From the NCBI RefSeq assembly GCF_012974865.1, contig NZ_CP043633.1, positions 434,001-498,000 on the forward strand: a DNA stretch of 64,000 nucleotides, written 5' to 3'. Origin of the DNA: Nonlabens sp. Ci31 (GTDB taxonomy: Bacteria; Bacteroidota; Bacteroidia; Flavobacteriales; Flavobacteriaceae). Under the pieces are notes generated by a model. It was not told the origin of the DNA. It was given only the letters and a program-made list of their open reading frames with translations, and ran no database searches. A program made the translations under genes and the position numbers. Positions 17,756-27,143 of this stretch are shown here, piece after piece. Numbering within the stretch: position 1 is the first letter of the stretch; each line of letters starts with the position of its first letter.

Positions 17756-18933
17756 CTACAACACCATAATCATAGGCGGCGGCGCAGCTGGATTTTTTAC
17801 CGCTATCAATCTGGCAGAGCAGACCAGCGATCATTCTATTGCGATATTGGAACGTGGAAAAGACGTACTTCAAAAAGTGCGTATTTCAGGCGGTGGAAGA
17901 TGCAATGTCACTCATGCAGAGTTTGAACCCAAACCTTTATCCCTTAATTACCCGCGTGGAGAGAAAGAATTGCTCGGGCCATTTCACAGCTTTATGACGG
18001 GTGACACCATCGCTTGGTTTGAAGAACGTGGCGTAGAATTAAAAATTGAAGAGGATGGACGTATGTTTCCGGTTTCTAATTCTTCACAGACCATTATCGA
18101 CTGCTTTATCTCGCTTACGCGAAAACACCACATAGACATTCTTACCAGCCATAATGTGGCCTCAATCGAGAAAACAGAGTCTTGGAAATTACATACTAAA
18201 ACAGATATTTTTACTTGTGAACATCTTGTAATAACCGCAGGAAGCAGCCCTAAAGTTTGGGAAATGATGCGTCAACTAGATCATACGATTGTAAACGCAG
18301 TTCCTTCCCTTTTCACCTTTAATATAGTTGATAAAAAAATAACCGAGTTGGCAGGAATAGCCTTAGAAGCTCGAGTAGAAATACCCCAATTAAAGTTAGA
18401 ATCTCAAGGACCTTTACTCATCACGCATTGGGGCTTTTCTGGACCAGCCATTTTAAAAATGAGCGCTTGGGGCGCCATAGAACTGAACTCATCAGATTAT
18501 AAATTTGATTTGGTTATCAACTGGCTGAATTACCTATCGCATCAAGAATGTTTAGAAAGTCTTTTTGAAAGAAGAAAAAATAGTAAAAAACAAGTCGGTA
18601 ACGAGTGGTTGTTTGATCTTCCTAAACGACTTTGGAAATACGTAGTAGAAAGCATTCAGCTCACAGAAAAAAACTGGGCAGATTGTTCCAATACCGACCT
18701 TCAAAATCTAGCGACAGTATTAACAGCAAGCACATTTGCTATCAATGGAAAAAGCACTTTTAAAGAAGAATTTGTAACCGCTGGTGGTGTAGATTTAAAA
18801 GAGGTCAATTTCAAGTCTTTTTCTTCCAAAAAACAAGATAACTTGTATCTTGCAGGAGAAATCCTAAATATAGATGCCATTACCGGCGGCTTTAATTTTC
18901 AAAACGCCTGGACGGGTGGCTGGATCATTGCGA

Positions 18934-18956
<23 letters not shown>
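17742..18956 (+). CDS. HI0933/BaiN-family FAD-dependent oxidoreductase
   Basis: A 404-aa flavoprotein. The N-terminal dinucleotide-binding motif [18 protein letters not shown] (about 9-26) is followed by [25 protein letters not shown], the hallmark of this family; the C-terminal FAD contact region reads [20 protein letters not shown]. Some members reduce steroid or other double bonds, but most, including this one, have no assigned substrate. The only usable start is TTG at 17742, inside the end of the RAYT gene. The last codons and the stop (TAG 18954-18956) lie within a 7-bp tandem repeat, so copy-number change would alter only the extreme C-terminus. Confidence 0.88.
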
Positions 18957-19211
<255 letters not shown>

Positions 19212-19418
19212 TATGTGTTTATAAAGAGAAAAAATGTGCTTATAAATTTTACCGCTTTTGTACACTATTCTTTAGTGGCATTTCTCTATGGAACGCTGAG
19301 ACTGATGCTGTAAACTAAAATTTCGCAATCGCTTTCGTAGAAAAAGAATGAATCAACTCGCTTATTTAGACTTAAAAACCTACGATTTCCGTAATTTAGG
19401 AGTTCAAATTTTTATACA

Positions 19419-20933
19419 TTGAACAAGAAAACGATTTTAATGATTCTCGATGGTTGGGGAATCACCCAGGACCCAAAAGTAAGTGCTATTGCGCAAGCAA
19501 ACACTCCTTTTATAGACAGCCTATATAAGAAATACCCTCATGCCACTTTGCGCACCGACGGTGAACACGTAGGACTACCTGAAGGACAAATGGGAAATAG
19601 CGAGGTAGGTCATATGAACCTCGGCGCGGGTAGAATCGTCTATCAAGATCTTGCCAAAATCAATAAAGCCATAAAAGACGACACGCTCAAAGAAGAGAAA
19701 GTGCTGGTGGATGCTCTCGATTTCGCGAAAGCGAATTCTAAAAAAGTACATTTCTTAGGATTGTTATCTGATGGTGGCGTTCATGCCCACATCAATCATT
19801 TAAAAGCATTGCTAGATGTGGCGAGCGATCGTGAAGTGGAACAGGTTTTTATCCACGCATTTACTGATGGCCGCGATGTAGATCCTAAATCTGGCGCTGG
19901 TCATGTAGAAGATTTGATGAATTATATAAGCGGTACCAATGCACAGTTAGCATCTGTTACTGGACGTTATTTTGCGATGGACAGAGACCAACGCTGGGAA
20001 CGTGTAAAGAAAGCTTATGATGTAATAGTACACGGTATGGGTCTTCCTACACACGATCCTGTTGCAGCGATAAAGGAGAATTATAAAAATGGGGTTACTG
20101 ATGAATTTATAGAACCTATAGTGGTGCTCAACGGTACTGAACCTGCAGCTTTAGTAGAAGAAGGCGATGTCGTTATTTTCTTTAATTATAGAACAGACAG
20201 AGGCCGTGAACTAACTCAAATGTTATCCCAAAAAGATTTTCATGAGCAAAACACACATGCGCTGGATCTTTACTATGTCACCATGACCAAATATGATGAA
20301 AGCTACAAAAACATAAAAATCATCTTTGAAAAAGACAATCTTAAAAACACTCTAGGCGAAGTGCTCTCTGCAGCAGGGAAGACACAGATACGTATTGCCG
20401 AAACAGAGAAGTATCCACATGTGACCTTTTTCTTTAATGGTGGTCAAGAAGAACCTTTTCAAGGTGAAAGCAGGTTGATGTGTAACTCTCCTAAAGTAGC
20501 CACTTATGACTTGCAACCAGAAATGTCTATAGATTGTGTTTCTAGCAGTATCATTCCAGAGATCCATAAAAAAGCAGCCGATTTTATATGCCTCAATTTT
20601 GCCAATCCAGATATGGTAGGACATACCGGCTCTATGGAAGCAGCGGTAAAAGCATGTGAAGCTGTAGATGCCGCAGCAAAAGAAGTCATCATTGCTGCCA
20701 TCAAAAACGATTACACAGTGATAGTCATCGCAGACCATGGGAATTGCGAGGTAATGCTCAATACAGATGGCTCTGTAAATACAGCACACACCACTAATCC
20801 TGTTCCGATTATTATAGTCGATAAGGATATTAAACAAGTAAAAGACGGGATTCTAGGTGAGATTGCTCCTACTGTATTAAAGTTAATAGGAGTACAACAA
20901 CCAAGTGAAATGACGCAAAAATCATTAATTTAG
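19419..20933 (+). CDS. gpmI: 2,3-bisphosphoglycerate-independent phosphoglycerate mutase
   Basis: A 504-aa Mn2+-dependent glycolytic enzyme interconverting 3- and 2-phosphoglycerate through a phosphoserine. Present are ILMILDGWGI (metal Asp), MGNSEVGHMNLGAGR with the catalytic serine, HAFTDGRDVDPKS, GRYFAMDRDQRWERV, and the C-terminal metal ligands in NFANPDMVGHTG and IADHGNCE. Length is normal. The start is TTG at 19419, since no ATG precedes the conserved DGWG segment. A near-match to the genome palindrome lies at about 19722. The thioredoxin-like gene follows after only 4 bp. Confidence 0.95.
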   Translation: MNKKTILMILDGWGITQDPKVSAIAQANTPFIDSLYKKYPHATLRTDGEHVGLPEGQMGNSEVGHMNLGAGRIVYQDLAKINKAIKDDTLKEEKVLVDALDFAKANSKKVHFLGLLSDGGVHAHINHLKALLDVASDREVEQVFIHAFTDGRDVDPKSGAGHVEDLMNYISGTNAQLASVTGRYFAMDRDQRWERVKKAYDVIVHGMGLPTHDPVAAIKENYKNGVTDEFIEPIVVLNGTEPAALVEEGDVVIFFNYRTDRGRELTQMLSQKDFHEQNTHALDLYYVTMTKYDESYKNIKIIFEKDNLKNTLGEVLSAAGKTQIRIAETEKYPHVTFFFNGGQEEPFQGESRLMCNSPKVATYDLQPEMSIDCVSSSIIPEIHKKAADFICLNFANPDMVGHTGSMEAAVKACEAVDAAAKEVIIAAIKNDYTVIVIADHGNCEVMLNTDGSVNTAHTTNPVPIIIVDKDIKQVKDGILGEIAPTVLKLIGVQQPSEMTQKSLI

Positions 20934-20937
20934 TAGT

Positions 20938-21552
20938 ATGAAAAAGATATATATACTCATTGCCGCAGTGACACTTACTGCTTGTGGGACTCAAAAGGCT
21001 TCTACAGATAAAACGGCGACCACGACTCCAACCACAATGGAAGATAAAATAAATGCTGCTAATCAAATAGATGGTACCCTGGATATAGGTGCTTCTTATG
21101 CAAAAGATGCCTCTGGAAACCTAACTGGAATCGTTCAAAAAGATGCTTTTATGCAAGCACCTTATAACTCTTGGTTCAATAGCAGTATAGCAACATATGA
21201 GGCAGATCAAGAAACAATCGATGCTCTTAAATTAGCCTTGGTAGATGTAGAAATAAGAGCTTATATGGGTACTTGGTGTGGTGATTCAAAAAGAGAAACT
21301 CCTCAATTTTATAATATCCTTGAGGCGGCCTATTTTGATATGGATCAACTTACCATGATCACTGTGGATCGTTCTAAAAAAAAACCTGTAAAATTAGTTT
21401 CTGACTATAACATCCAGCGCGTACCTACTTTTATCTTTTACCGCAACGGAGCAGAAATAGGCCGCTATGTAGAACGACCTAGAGAATCTCTAGAAAAAGA
21501 CATGTTAAAGATTGTTACTGGTCAAGAATACAAACATTCGTACGATAACTAG
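20938..21552 (+). CDS. Thioredoxin-family lipoprotein with a single-cysteine WCGDS site
   Basis: A 204-aa protein. The signal ends in LTACGTQ, so it is lipid-anchored. After a Thr-rich linker and a spacer, the thioredoxin fold starts at about residue 95 with IRAYMGTWCGDSKRETPQF; the cis-proline loop is RVPTFIFYRNG. The site is WCGDS, lacking the second cysteine of CxxC, so it is unlikely to be an ordinary disulfide reductase and may act as a thiol chaperone or peroxidase-like protein. It follows gpmI by 4 bp and is probably in its transcript, which ends at the hairpin just downstream. Confidence 0.82.
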   Translation: MKKIYILIAAVTLTACGTQKASTDKTATTTPTTMEDKINAANQIDGTLDIGASYAKDASGNLTGIVQKDAFMQAPYNSWFNSSIATYEADQETIDALKLALVDVEIRAYMGTWCGDSKRETPQFYNILEAAYFDMDQLTMITVDRSKKKPVKLVSDYNIQRVPTFIFYRNGAEIGRYVERPRESLEKDMLKIVTGQEYKHSYDN

Positions 21553-21575
21553 TACCTACAATTTTATAATTTAAG

Positions 21576-21604
21576 ACGAGGAATTCATATTCCTCGTTTT
21601 TTTT
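21576..21604 (+). terminator. Terminator of the gpmI-thioredoxin unit
   Basis: ACGAGGAAT, loop TCAT, ATTCCTCGT, then eight T. Textbook intrinsic terminator 24 bp after the stop codon at 21552. Confidence 0.92.
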
Positions 21605-21629
21605 ATATATTGAATATAAATTAACCAAC

Positions 21630-22700
21630 TTGAACCTTCACTTTTCAAATCGCTATGTGCTCAACGCCACACTCATTGTTTGCTGGCTAGCTACGGCTAT
21701 GATAGGCTTTAATGGTTTTTTTAAATCTCATGATTTACTGACAGTTTCTTTGTTTGACTATCAAATTCCAGACGCCTTGACTTTTTTACTGGCTGTAATG
21801 ATGTTCTTATCACCAGTTACAGGACTATTTATTAATGTTAGGATTGCCAAATGGCTGCTTCTTAGTTCCGCCTTTTTGTATGTAGTTCTTATTGTCTTTG
21901 ACCTGCACAGATTGACCCCATACATGATCGCTTATCTAGGCGTATTTGCTGCACTAATTTTACTCAAATACGACTCCAGCATTCTGTACACCGCATTATT
22001 GATCATCGCATCTGGGATTTATATATTTAGTGGTTTACACAAACTCAACATAGGTTTTGTAAAAGATATTGCGCCACAATTTTGGTTTTATTCCTTACCC
22101 TTTAATTACAATGATGTCATAGGATATGGGTTTGCTATCATAGAAATAGTTGCTGGATTATTACTGCTACTACCGCTTACGCGAAAACTTGCTTGCATCC
22201 CACTCCTACTGCTGCACACTGTTATTATTTGGAAACTAGGACCTTGGAAACTGGATTGGAACACGATCGTAATGCCGTGGAATTTCTTGATGATCGTGAC
22301 CTTAATTTACCTGTTTAGAAAAAGTGCTTTATCCACATTTAGAATAGGTTCTGCTCAAACGATTATGGTTGTTTTAGGAGTTTTCTTTTGGCTGTTACCA
22401 GGACTTTCCCAAATCATATGGATTCCAGAGAACTTGAGCATGATGCTTTATTCTGGCAAATCAAAAAGTGGTTATCTAGTAATTAATGAACCTATAGATC
22501 GGTTATCATCCTACGATCACATTCCTGAGAAAGAAAAAATGCTCATCAGTCTGCAACGTCTTTCCATGGAAGAACGCGGTATTGCCATACATCCAGAACT
22601 AAAGATTTACGATAAAATACTAGAAAACTTCAAGTCAAAAATTCCGCAAACAGATCGTATTTATTACACCCATCCCAATAAAATATCCGAAAAACTATGA
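21630..22700 (+). CDS. Polytopic membrane protein of unknown function
   Basis: A 356-aa protein with about eight hydrophobic segments in residues 10-260, then a soluble tail of about 90 residues (after YSGKSKSGYL). The pattern, with the run IFSGLHKLNIGFV and a second block ending in WKLGPWKLDWNTIVMPWN, recalls HTTM/vitamin-K carboxylase-like or DoxX-type membrane proteins, but I cannot assign one. The start is a TTG at 21630. It overlaps the following cupin gene by 4 bp (ATGA), so the two are translationally coupled. Confidence 0.65.
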   Translation: MNLHFSNRYVLNATLIVCWLATAMIGFNGFFKSHDLLTVSLFDYQIPDALTFLLAVMMFLSPVTGLFINVRIAKWLLLSSAFLYVVLIVFDLHRLTPYMIAYLGVFAALILLKYDSSILYTALLIIASGIYIFSGLHKLNIGFVKDIAPQFWFYSLPFNYNDVIGYGFAIIEIVAGLLLLLPLTRKLACIPLLLLHTVIIWKLGPWKLDWNTIVMPWNFLMIVTLIYLFRKSALSTFRIGSAQTIMVVLGVFFWLLPGLSQIIWIPENLSMMLYSGKSKSGYLVINEPIDRLSSYDHIPEKEKMLISLQRLSMEERGIAIHPELKIYDKILENFKSKIPQTDRIYYTHPNKISEKL

Positions 22701-23056
22701 ACGCCGTCAATCTTAAAGAAAAGCTGAGTTTATTTAAGGAGCAGTGGACTCCTAAAATAATAGGAGAACTCAATGGTCAACAGGTAAAACTGGCCAAGCT
22801 TCAGGGCGAGTTTGTATGGCACGATCATAAGGACGAAGATGAATTGTTTTATGTGATTAAAGGCCAGCTTATTATTGAGCTGCGTGATAAAACCATCACC
22901 TTAAATGAAGGGGACCTTTACATCGTACCACGCGGTGTGGAACACAAACCTATCGCTCACGAAAAAGTTCATATCATGCTATTTGAACCTGCAGTGATCA
23001 AACACACTGGAGATGTACAACATGAAATTACTAAAGAACAACTGGACTGGATATAA
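22697..23056 (+). CDS. Small cupin-domain protein
   Basis: A 119-aa single-cupin protein. The first cupin motif is FVWHDHKDEDELFYVIKG (metal His, His and Glu), the second ends in GDLYIVPRGVEHKP with the last His. It has no signal peptide. Stand-alone cupins of this kind are often isomerases, dioxygenases or binding proteins; the substrate is unknown. Its 4-bp overlap with the membrane protein gene suggests a shared process. Confidence 0.82.
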   Translation: MNAVNLKEKLSLFKEQWTPKIIGELNGQQVKLAKLQGEFVWHDHKDEDELFYVIKGQLIIELRDKTITLNEGDLYIVPRGVEHKPIAHEKVHIMLFEPAVIKHTGDVQHEITKEQLDWI

Positions 23057-23121
23057 AAAAAATAGACAGCCGATTGGTTAACGACCGACGATTGACTTTC
23101 TGCATATCAAATATCCATCAA

Positions 23122-23480
23122 TGAGGAACGATTTTTGATTTTTCTACTCCATTGGAAAGTTGATAGATTACAAATTGAGATCCTATTACAGGGAAGTTGT
23201 TTTGCAACGGATTGACAAGTTGAGAAAGCACAAGCGATGGAGCGACCTTTAAGGTTTCGCCCAATAGAAGAAAGCTTGAAATTAAAAGATAAAAACTGTC
23301 GGGCAACTTGACAGGTTTTAAGAAGTAAAAGTCATTTAAATACTCCATATGGATCCAAGAAATAGGAGGAACGATTTTTGATTTTTTTACTCTAATGGAA
23401 AATCAATGAGTTACAAATCGAGATACTTTGATAACAAAGCCTTCCTGCGACAGCTTGACAATTAAAAAGACAAGTCTTGC
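23122..23480. repeat. Two imperfect direct copies of an AT-rich intergenic sequence
   Basis: GAACGATTTTTGATTTTT followed by a TACTC-TGGAAA segment occurs near 23122 and again near 23367, each continuing into related text (TTACAAATTGAGATC / TTACAAATCGAGATA, then GACAGCTTGAC-like ends). No protein-like frame fits both copies. The rest of this 467-bp gap (23057-23523) shows only a TTCAAG-type short repeat at the HMG-CoA reductase stop codon. Confidence 0.6.
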
Positions 23481-23523
23481 AACGACTTAACAAAACCCCA
23501 AACGATCGAGTTCAAGTTCAAGT

Positions 23524-24831
23524 TCAAATTCGAATTTTCTCCAAACTCTCTCTCAAGCTAGAGAAGCTAGGTGTTTTATCGCTGTACTCTTTACGCAACA
23601 CGTTCTTTTCTTCGTCTGTAGCTCCTATTTGTTCCAGCATGTTGACCAAGTGCATTTTCATGTGTCCTACTTGTATTCCTGTAGTAACTAAAGAATGTAA
23701 TGCCGCAAAATTTTGAGCGAGTCCTGCAACGGCTGTTACCTTCATTAGCTTTTCAGCAGTTGGGTTGCCTAGAATTTGCATCGCTAATTTAGAAAGCGGG
23801 TGTAAAGAAGTAAGTCCTCCTACGGTTCCTAGTGCTAGTGGAAAATCTGCTTCAAAGATAAAGCTGTCGTTCATTATTCGCGCACGAGTAAGACTTCGGT
23901 ATTGTCCATCTCTAGAAGCAAAAGCATGTACCCCAGCCTCCACCGCTCTAAAATCATTTCCTGTAGCAATGACTACCGCATCAATACCATTCATGATTCC
24001 TTTATTATGGGTGACCGCTCGATAAGGTTCTACGGTGGCAATGTCTACGGCGCGCACAAATTTTCTGACAAACTCTGCTCCTGTTACTCCATTTACAGTT
24101 CCTATCTCGTCAATTTTACAAGAAACAGATACGTTTACGACACATTCTGGGACATAATTGCTCAAGATACTCATGATTACTTCTGGCACATCGCTAGAAA
24201 AGCCTTGAAATTCAGAAGCTTTTAATTTTAAAGTGGTCGCGAGTTGCTCAAGTGTGGTGTTGATAAAGTTAGCACCCATGGCGTCCCTTGTTTCAAAGGT
24301 CGCATGCAACTGGTAATATCCTTCTAGGCTTTTGGTTTTATCTACTAATATCAATTCTTGAATACCGCCACCACGTTTTTTCATCGAGGCGTTGATCTGT
24401 TCGAGGGATTGTAATAATTCCGCTTTCGCGAAAGCGTAAAAAGCATCCATCTCACTGCCCAAACCATGATACATCAAATGTACTTGTCCCGATTTAAGAG
24501 TGCCTTTGATCTGTGTTTTAAAACCACCTCGATCCATCCAAAACTTAGCTGCTTTACTAGCTGCAGCCACCACACTACTTTCCTCAATTGCCATAGGAAT
24601 CGTGACCAACTGGTCATCGATCAAAAAATTAGGCGCCAATCCAAATGGAAAGTAAAAATTAGTTACCGTGTTCTCACTAAAACCGTCGTGCAAGTCCTGT
24701 AATTTTTGATCTTCATTCCAATATTGAGTAAGCGTTTCTCTGGCAGTAGGGCTATTATTAAGATGCTGCTCTACCAGCCAATCTATTTTTTGAGATTTAG
24801 AAAGTTTTGAAAATCCAGTAAACAGTTGCAT
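23524..24831 (-). CDS. Hydroxymethylglutaryl-CoA reductase, class II type
   Basis: A 435-aa enzyme of the mevalonate pathway, converting HMG-CoA and NAD(P)H to mevalonate or the reverse. Motifs include PMAIEESSVVAAASKAAKFW (catalytic Glu), the cofactor loop DAMGANFINT, a conserved HNKGIMNGIDAV with the catalytic Lys, GTVGGLTSLHP, and C-terminal GHMKMHL with the catalytic His, typical of class II. The correct start is ATG 24831: a TATCTTTG -7 box lies 20 bp upstream, between it and an earlier in-frame TTG at 24861. A palindrome GCTTTCGCGAAAGC is at 24422-24435 (YAFAKAE). Confidence 0.93.
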   Translation of the reverse strand: MQLFTGFSKLSKSQKIDWLVEQHLNNSPTARETLTQYWNEDQKLQDLHDGFSENTVTNFYFPFGLAPNFLIDDQLVTIPMAIEESSVVAAASKAAKFWMDRGGFKTQIKGTLKSGQVHLMYHGLGSEMDAFYAFAKAELLQSLEQINASMKKRGGGIQELILVDKTKSLEGYYQLHATFETRDAMGANFINTTLEQLATTLKLKASEFQGFSSDVPEVIMSILSNYVPECVVNVSVSCKIDEIGTVNGVTGAEFVRKFVRAVDIATVEPYRAVTHNKGIMNGIDAVVIATGNDFRAVEAGVHAFASRDGQYRSLTRARIMNDSFIFEADFPLALGTVGGLTSLHPLSKLAMQILGNPTAEKLMKVTAVAGLAQNFAALHSLVTTGIQVGHMKMHLVNMLEQIGATDEEKNVLRKEYSDKTPSFSSLRESLEKIRI

Positions 24832-24850
24832 ACATATAAAAATTGAGCGA

Positions 24851-24858
24851 CAAAGATA
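24851..24858 (-). promoter_or_regulatory. Candidate -7 box (TATCTTTG) of the HMG-CoA reductase gene
   Basis: Fits TAnnTTTG and lies 20 bp before the ATG at 24831; it decides between the two possible starts. Confidence 0.6.
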
Positions 24859-24962
24859 CAATCGGTTAAGGAGAATTTACTGCAACAGGATAATCGCCTA
24901 AACCGTAGCTTTATTGGGATATTTTTAGTAGAATTGAGGTCACACGTAATTAAAACTAAGGA

Positions 24963-27116
24963 ATGATTAAAAACTGCATGCTTTTATTGGCTTTTATATT
25001 TGTAAGTCAAAGCATTACCGCTCAGAAAAACATTAGTGTTGAAGATATTTATAAAGGAGAATTCCGCACAGAAGGTCTTCAATCTTTAGCCTCATTAAAC
25101 AACGGAACTGAATATTTAGTTCTTAACTACAACAGTGATCGGACACAAACCATAGATAAATACAGTTATCTCACTGGAGAAAAAACAGCAACCCTGGTTA
25201 ACAGCGCTGACATCAACCTTCCTATAAGTAATTATATTTTAAGTAGCGATGAAAAGCAAATGATGATCATTTCTGAAAGCAACCAAATCTTCAGACGTAG
25301 TACGTACGATAAAGTGCATATTCTTGATTTAGAAACTAATAGGTTAACCTCTTTAAGCGACGAGTTTGTCAGAAGCCCTTCTTTCTCCCCAGATGGTGAA
25401 AAAGTAGCCTATGTTTTTGAAAACGACATCTATTATAAAGACTTGACCACTGAAGCCTTAATCCAAGTAACTACTGATGGAGTGACTAATAAATTGATTA
25501 ATGGAGTTACAGACTGGGTGTATGAAGAAGAATTTGCCTTTGTAAAGGCCTATGAATGGAGTCCAAATAGCGAGCAGATTGCTTTTATCTCTTTTGACGA
25601 AAGTGATGTTCCTGAATTCTCTATGGATATTTATGGAAAAGACTTATACCAGTACCCTGAAGTATTTAAATATCCAAAAGCTGGAGAAAAGAATGCCATT
25701 GTTGCACTGCACCAATTTACTTTAGCTACGGGAACAAGACAAGAAGTTTCTTTGGGACGTAATGAAGAATTTTATATAGCACGAATCAATTACTCGCCTA
25801 ATGGTAAACTTGCTGCTCAGTTATTGAACAGACACCAAGATGTTTTGAATTTCTTTTATGTGGAGCCTGATGGAATGTCAAAAATTGCTTTTACTGAAAC
25901 TGACATGGCGTATGTAGATGTTACAGACGACCTTACTTTCTTAAGTGATGGCAGCTTTTTATGGACCAGTGAAAAAGACAACTGGAGACATATTTATTTA
26001 TACGATGCAGATGGTAAAGAAAAACGCCAAATCACGAAAGGGAACTGGGACGTTACTTCTTATTATGGTTATGACGACAAGTCAAAACGCGTTTACTTTC
26101 AAAGTACAGAAGATGGCTCTATCAACAGAAGCATTTATTCCATTTCTTTAAAAGGAAAGAAAAAGAAAAAGCTTTCTTCTCAAACAGGTACAAATAGTGC
26201 TTCATTTAGTAAAAACTTTACCTATTATATCAATACCTTCTCCAGTGCTACTACTCCACCAGTGTATACGTTGAACAATGCAAAGGATGGTACGTCAGTA
26301 CGTGAAATTAAAAACAACAATAATCTTCAACTCAAATTGAACGATTATATAGTAGCTCAAAAAGAATTTTCTACCATTAACATCAATGGCAATGACTTGA
26401 ACATGTGGACCATGAAGCCTCAAGACTTTGATCCTAACAAAACCTATCCGTTATTCATGACACAATACAGCGGTCCTGGCTCACAATCTGTAGCTAACAG
26501 TTGGTATGGTGCAAATGACTTTTGGTACAGCATGCTGGCAAACCAAGGTTACATAGTCGTTTGTATAGATGGACGCGGAACTGGATTCAAAGGAGCCGAT
26601 TTTAAAAAAGTGACACAAAAAGAATTGGGGAAATATGAAGTAGAAGATCAAATCGCAGCTGCTAAGAAATTAGGTGCTATGAATTACATCGATGCGAGCC
26701 GCGTAGGAATTTGGGGCTGGAGTTATGGTGGTTTTATGAGTTCTAATTGCTTATTAAAAGGGAATGATACTTTTAGCATGGCAATAGCTGTGGCACCGGT
26801 AACCAACTGGAGATTTTATGATTCTATTTACACAGAGCGCTACATGACGACTCCACAGGAGAATGCCAGTGGTTATGATGAAAACAGCCCGATCAATCAC
26901 GTGGATAAATTAAAAGGAAAGTATCTTTTAGTTCACGGTAGTGCTGATGATAATGTACACGTTCAAAATACCATGAGAATGGTAGAAGCATTGGTACAAG
27001 CTAACAAGCAATTTGAATGGGCTATCTACCCAGACAAAAATCATGGGATTTACGGTGGTAACACTAGAATCCACTTGTACAACAAGATGACCAATTTCAT
27101 CAAAGAGAATTTATAA
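24963..27116 (+). CDS. Dipeptidyl-peptidase IV (S9B family)
   Basis: A 717-aa secreted serine peptidase (signal, cleavage after SITAQ) that removes Xaa-Pro dipeptides from peptide N-termini. An N-terminal beta-propeller includes DWVYEEEFAFVKAYEWSPN, the glutamate pair region that binds the substrate amino terminus. The alpha/beta-hydrolase part has YGPGSQSVANSW-like entry (SGPGSQSV), the nucleophile in GIWGWSYGGFMS, Asp in VHGSADDNVH and His in PDKNHGI. The gene lies 27 bp upstream of a POT peptide transporter, so extracytoplasmic dipeptide release and uptake are probably coexpressed. Confidence 0.95.
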   Translation: MIKNCMLLLAFIFVSQSITAQKNISVEDIYKGEFRTEGLQSLASLNNGTEYLVLNYNSDRTQTIDKYSYLTGEKTATLVNSADINLPISNYILSSDEKQMMIISESNQIFRRSTYDKVHILDLETNRLTSLSDEFVRSPSFSPDGEKVAYVFENDIYYKDLTTEALIQVTTDGVTNKLINGVTDWVYEEEFAFVKAYEWSPNSEQIAFISFDESDVPEFSMDIYGKDLYQYPEVFKYPKAGEKNAIVALHQFTLATGTRQEVSLGRNEEFYIARINYSPNGKLAAQLLNRHQDVLNFFYVEPDGMSKIAFTETDMAYVDVTDDLTFLSDGSFLWTSEKDNWRHIYLYDADGKEKRQITKGNWDVTSYYGYDDKSKRVYFQSTEDGSINRSIYSISLKGKKKKKLSSQTGTNSASFSKNFTYYINTFSSATTPPVYTLNNAKDGTSVREIKNNNNLQLKLNDYIVAQKEFSTININGNDLNMWTMKPQDFDPNKTYPLFMTQYSGPGSQSVANSWYGANDFWYSMLANQGYIVVCIDGRGTGFKGADFKKVTQKELGKYEVEDQIAAAKKLGAMNYIDASRVGIWGWSYGGFMSSNCLLKGNDTFSMAIAVAPVTNWRFYDSIYTERYMTTPQENASGYDENSPINHVDKLKGKYLLVHGSADDNVHVQNTMRMVEALVQANKQFEWAIYPDKNHGIYGGNTRIHLYNKMTNFIKENL

Positions 27117-27143
27117 TCACAACCACCAACTAACCCTAATTAT

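Noticed and set aside
20352..20837. 161-aa antisense frame in gpmI
   Set aside because: Shadow of the strongly conserved gpmI frame, with a Cys/Tyr-rich composition typical of antisense reading.
23118..23348. 76-aa minus-strand ORF after the HMG-CoA reductase gene
   Set aside because: The segment is part of a duplicated AT-rich intergenic sequence and the second copy does not keep the frame.
24861..24861. Upstream start for HMG-CoA reductase
   Set aside because: The TATCTTTG promoter box at 24851-24858 would be inside the coding region; ATG 24831 fits.
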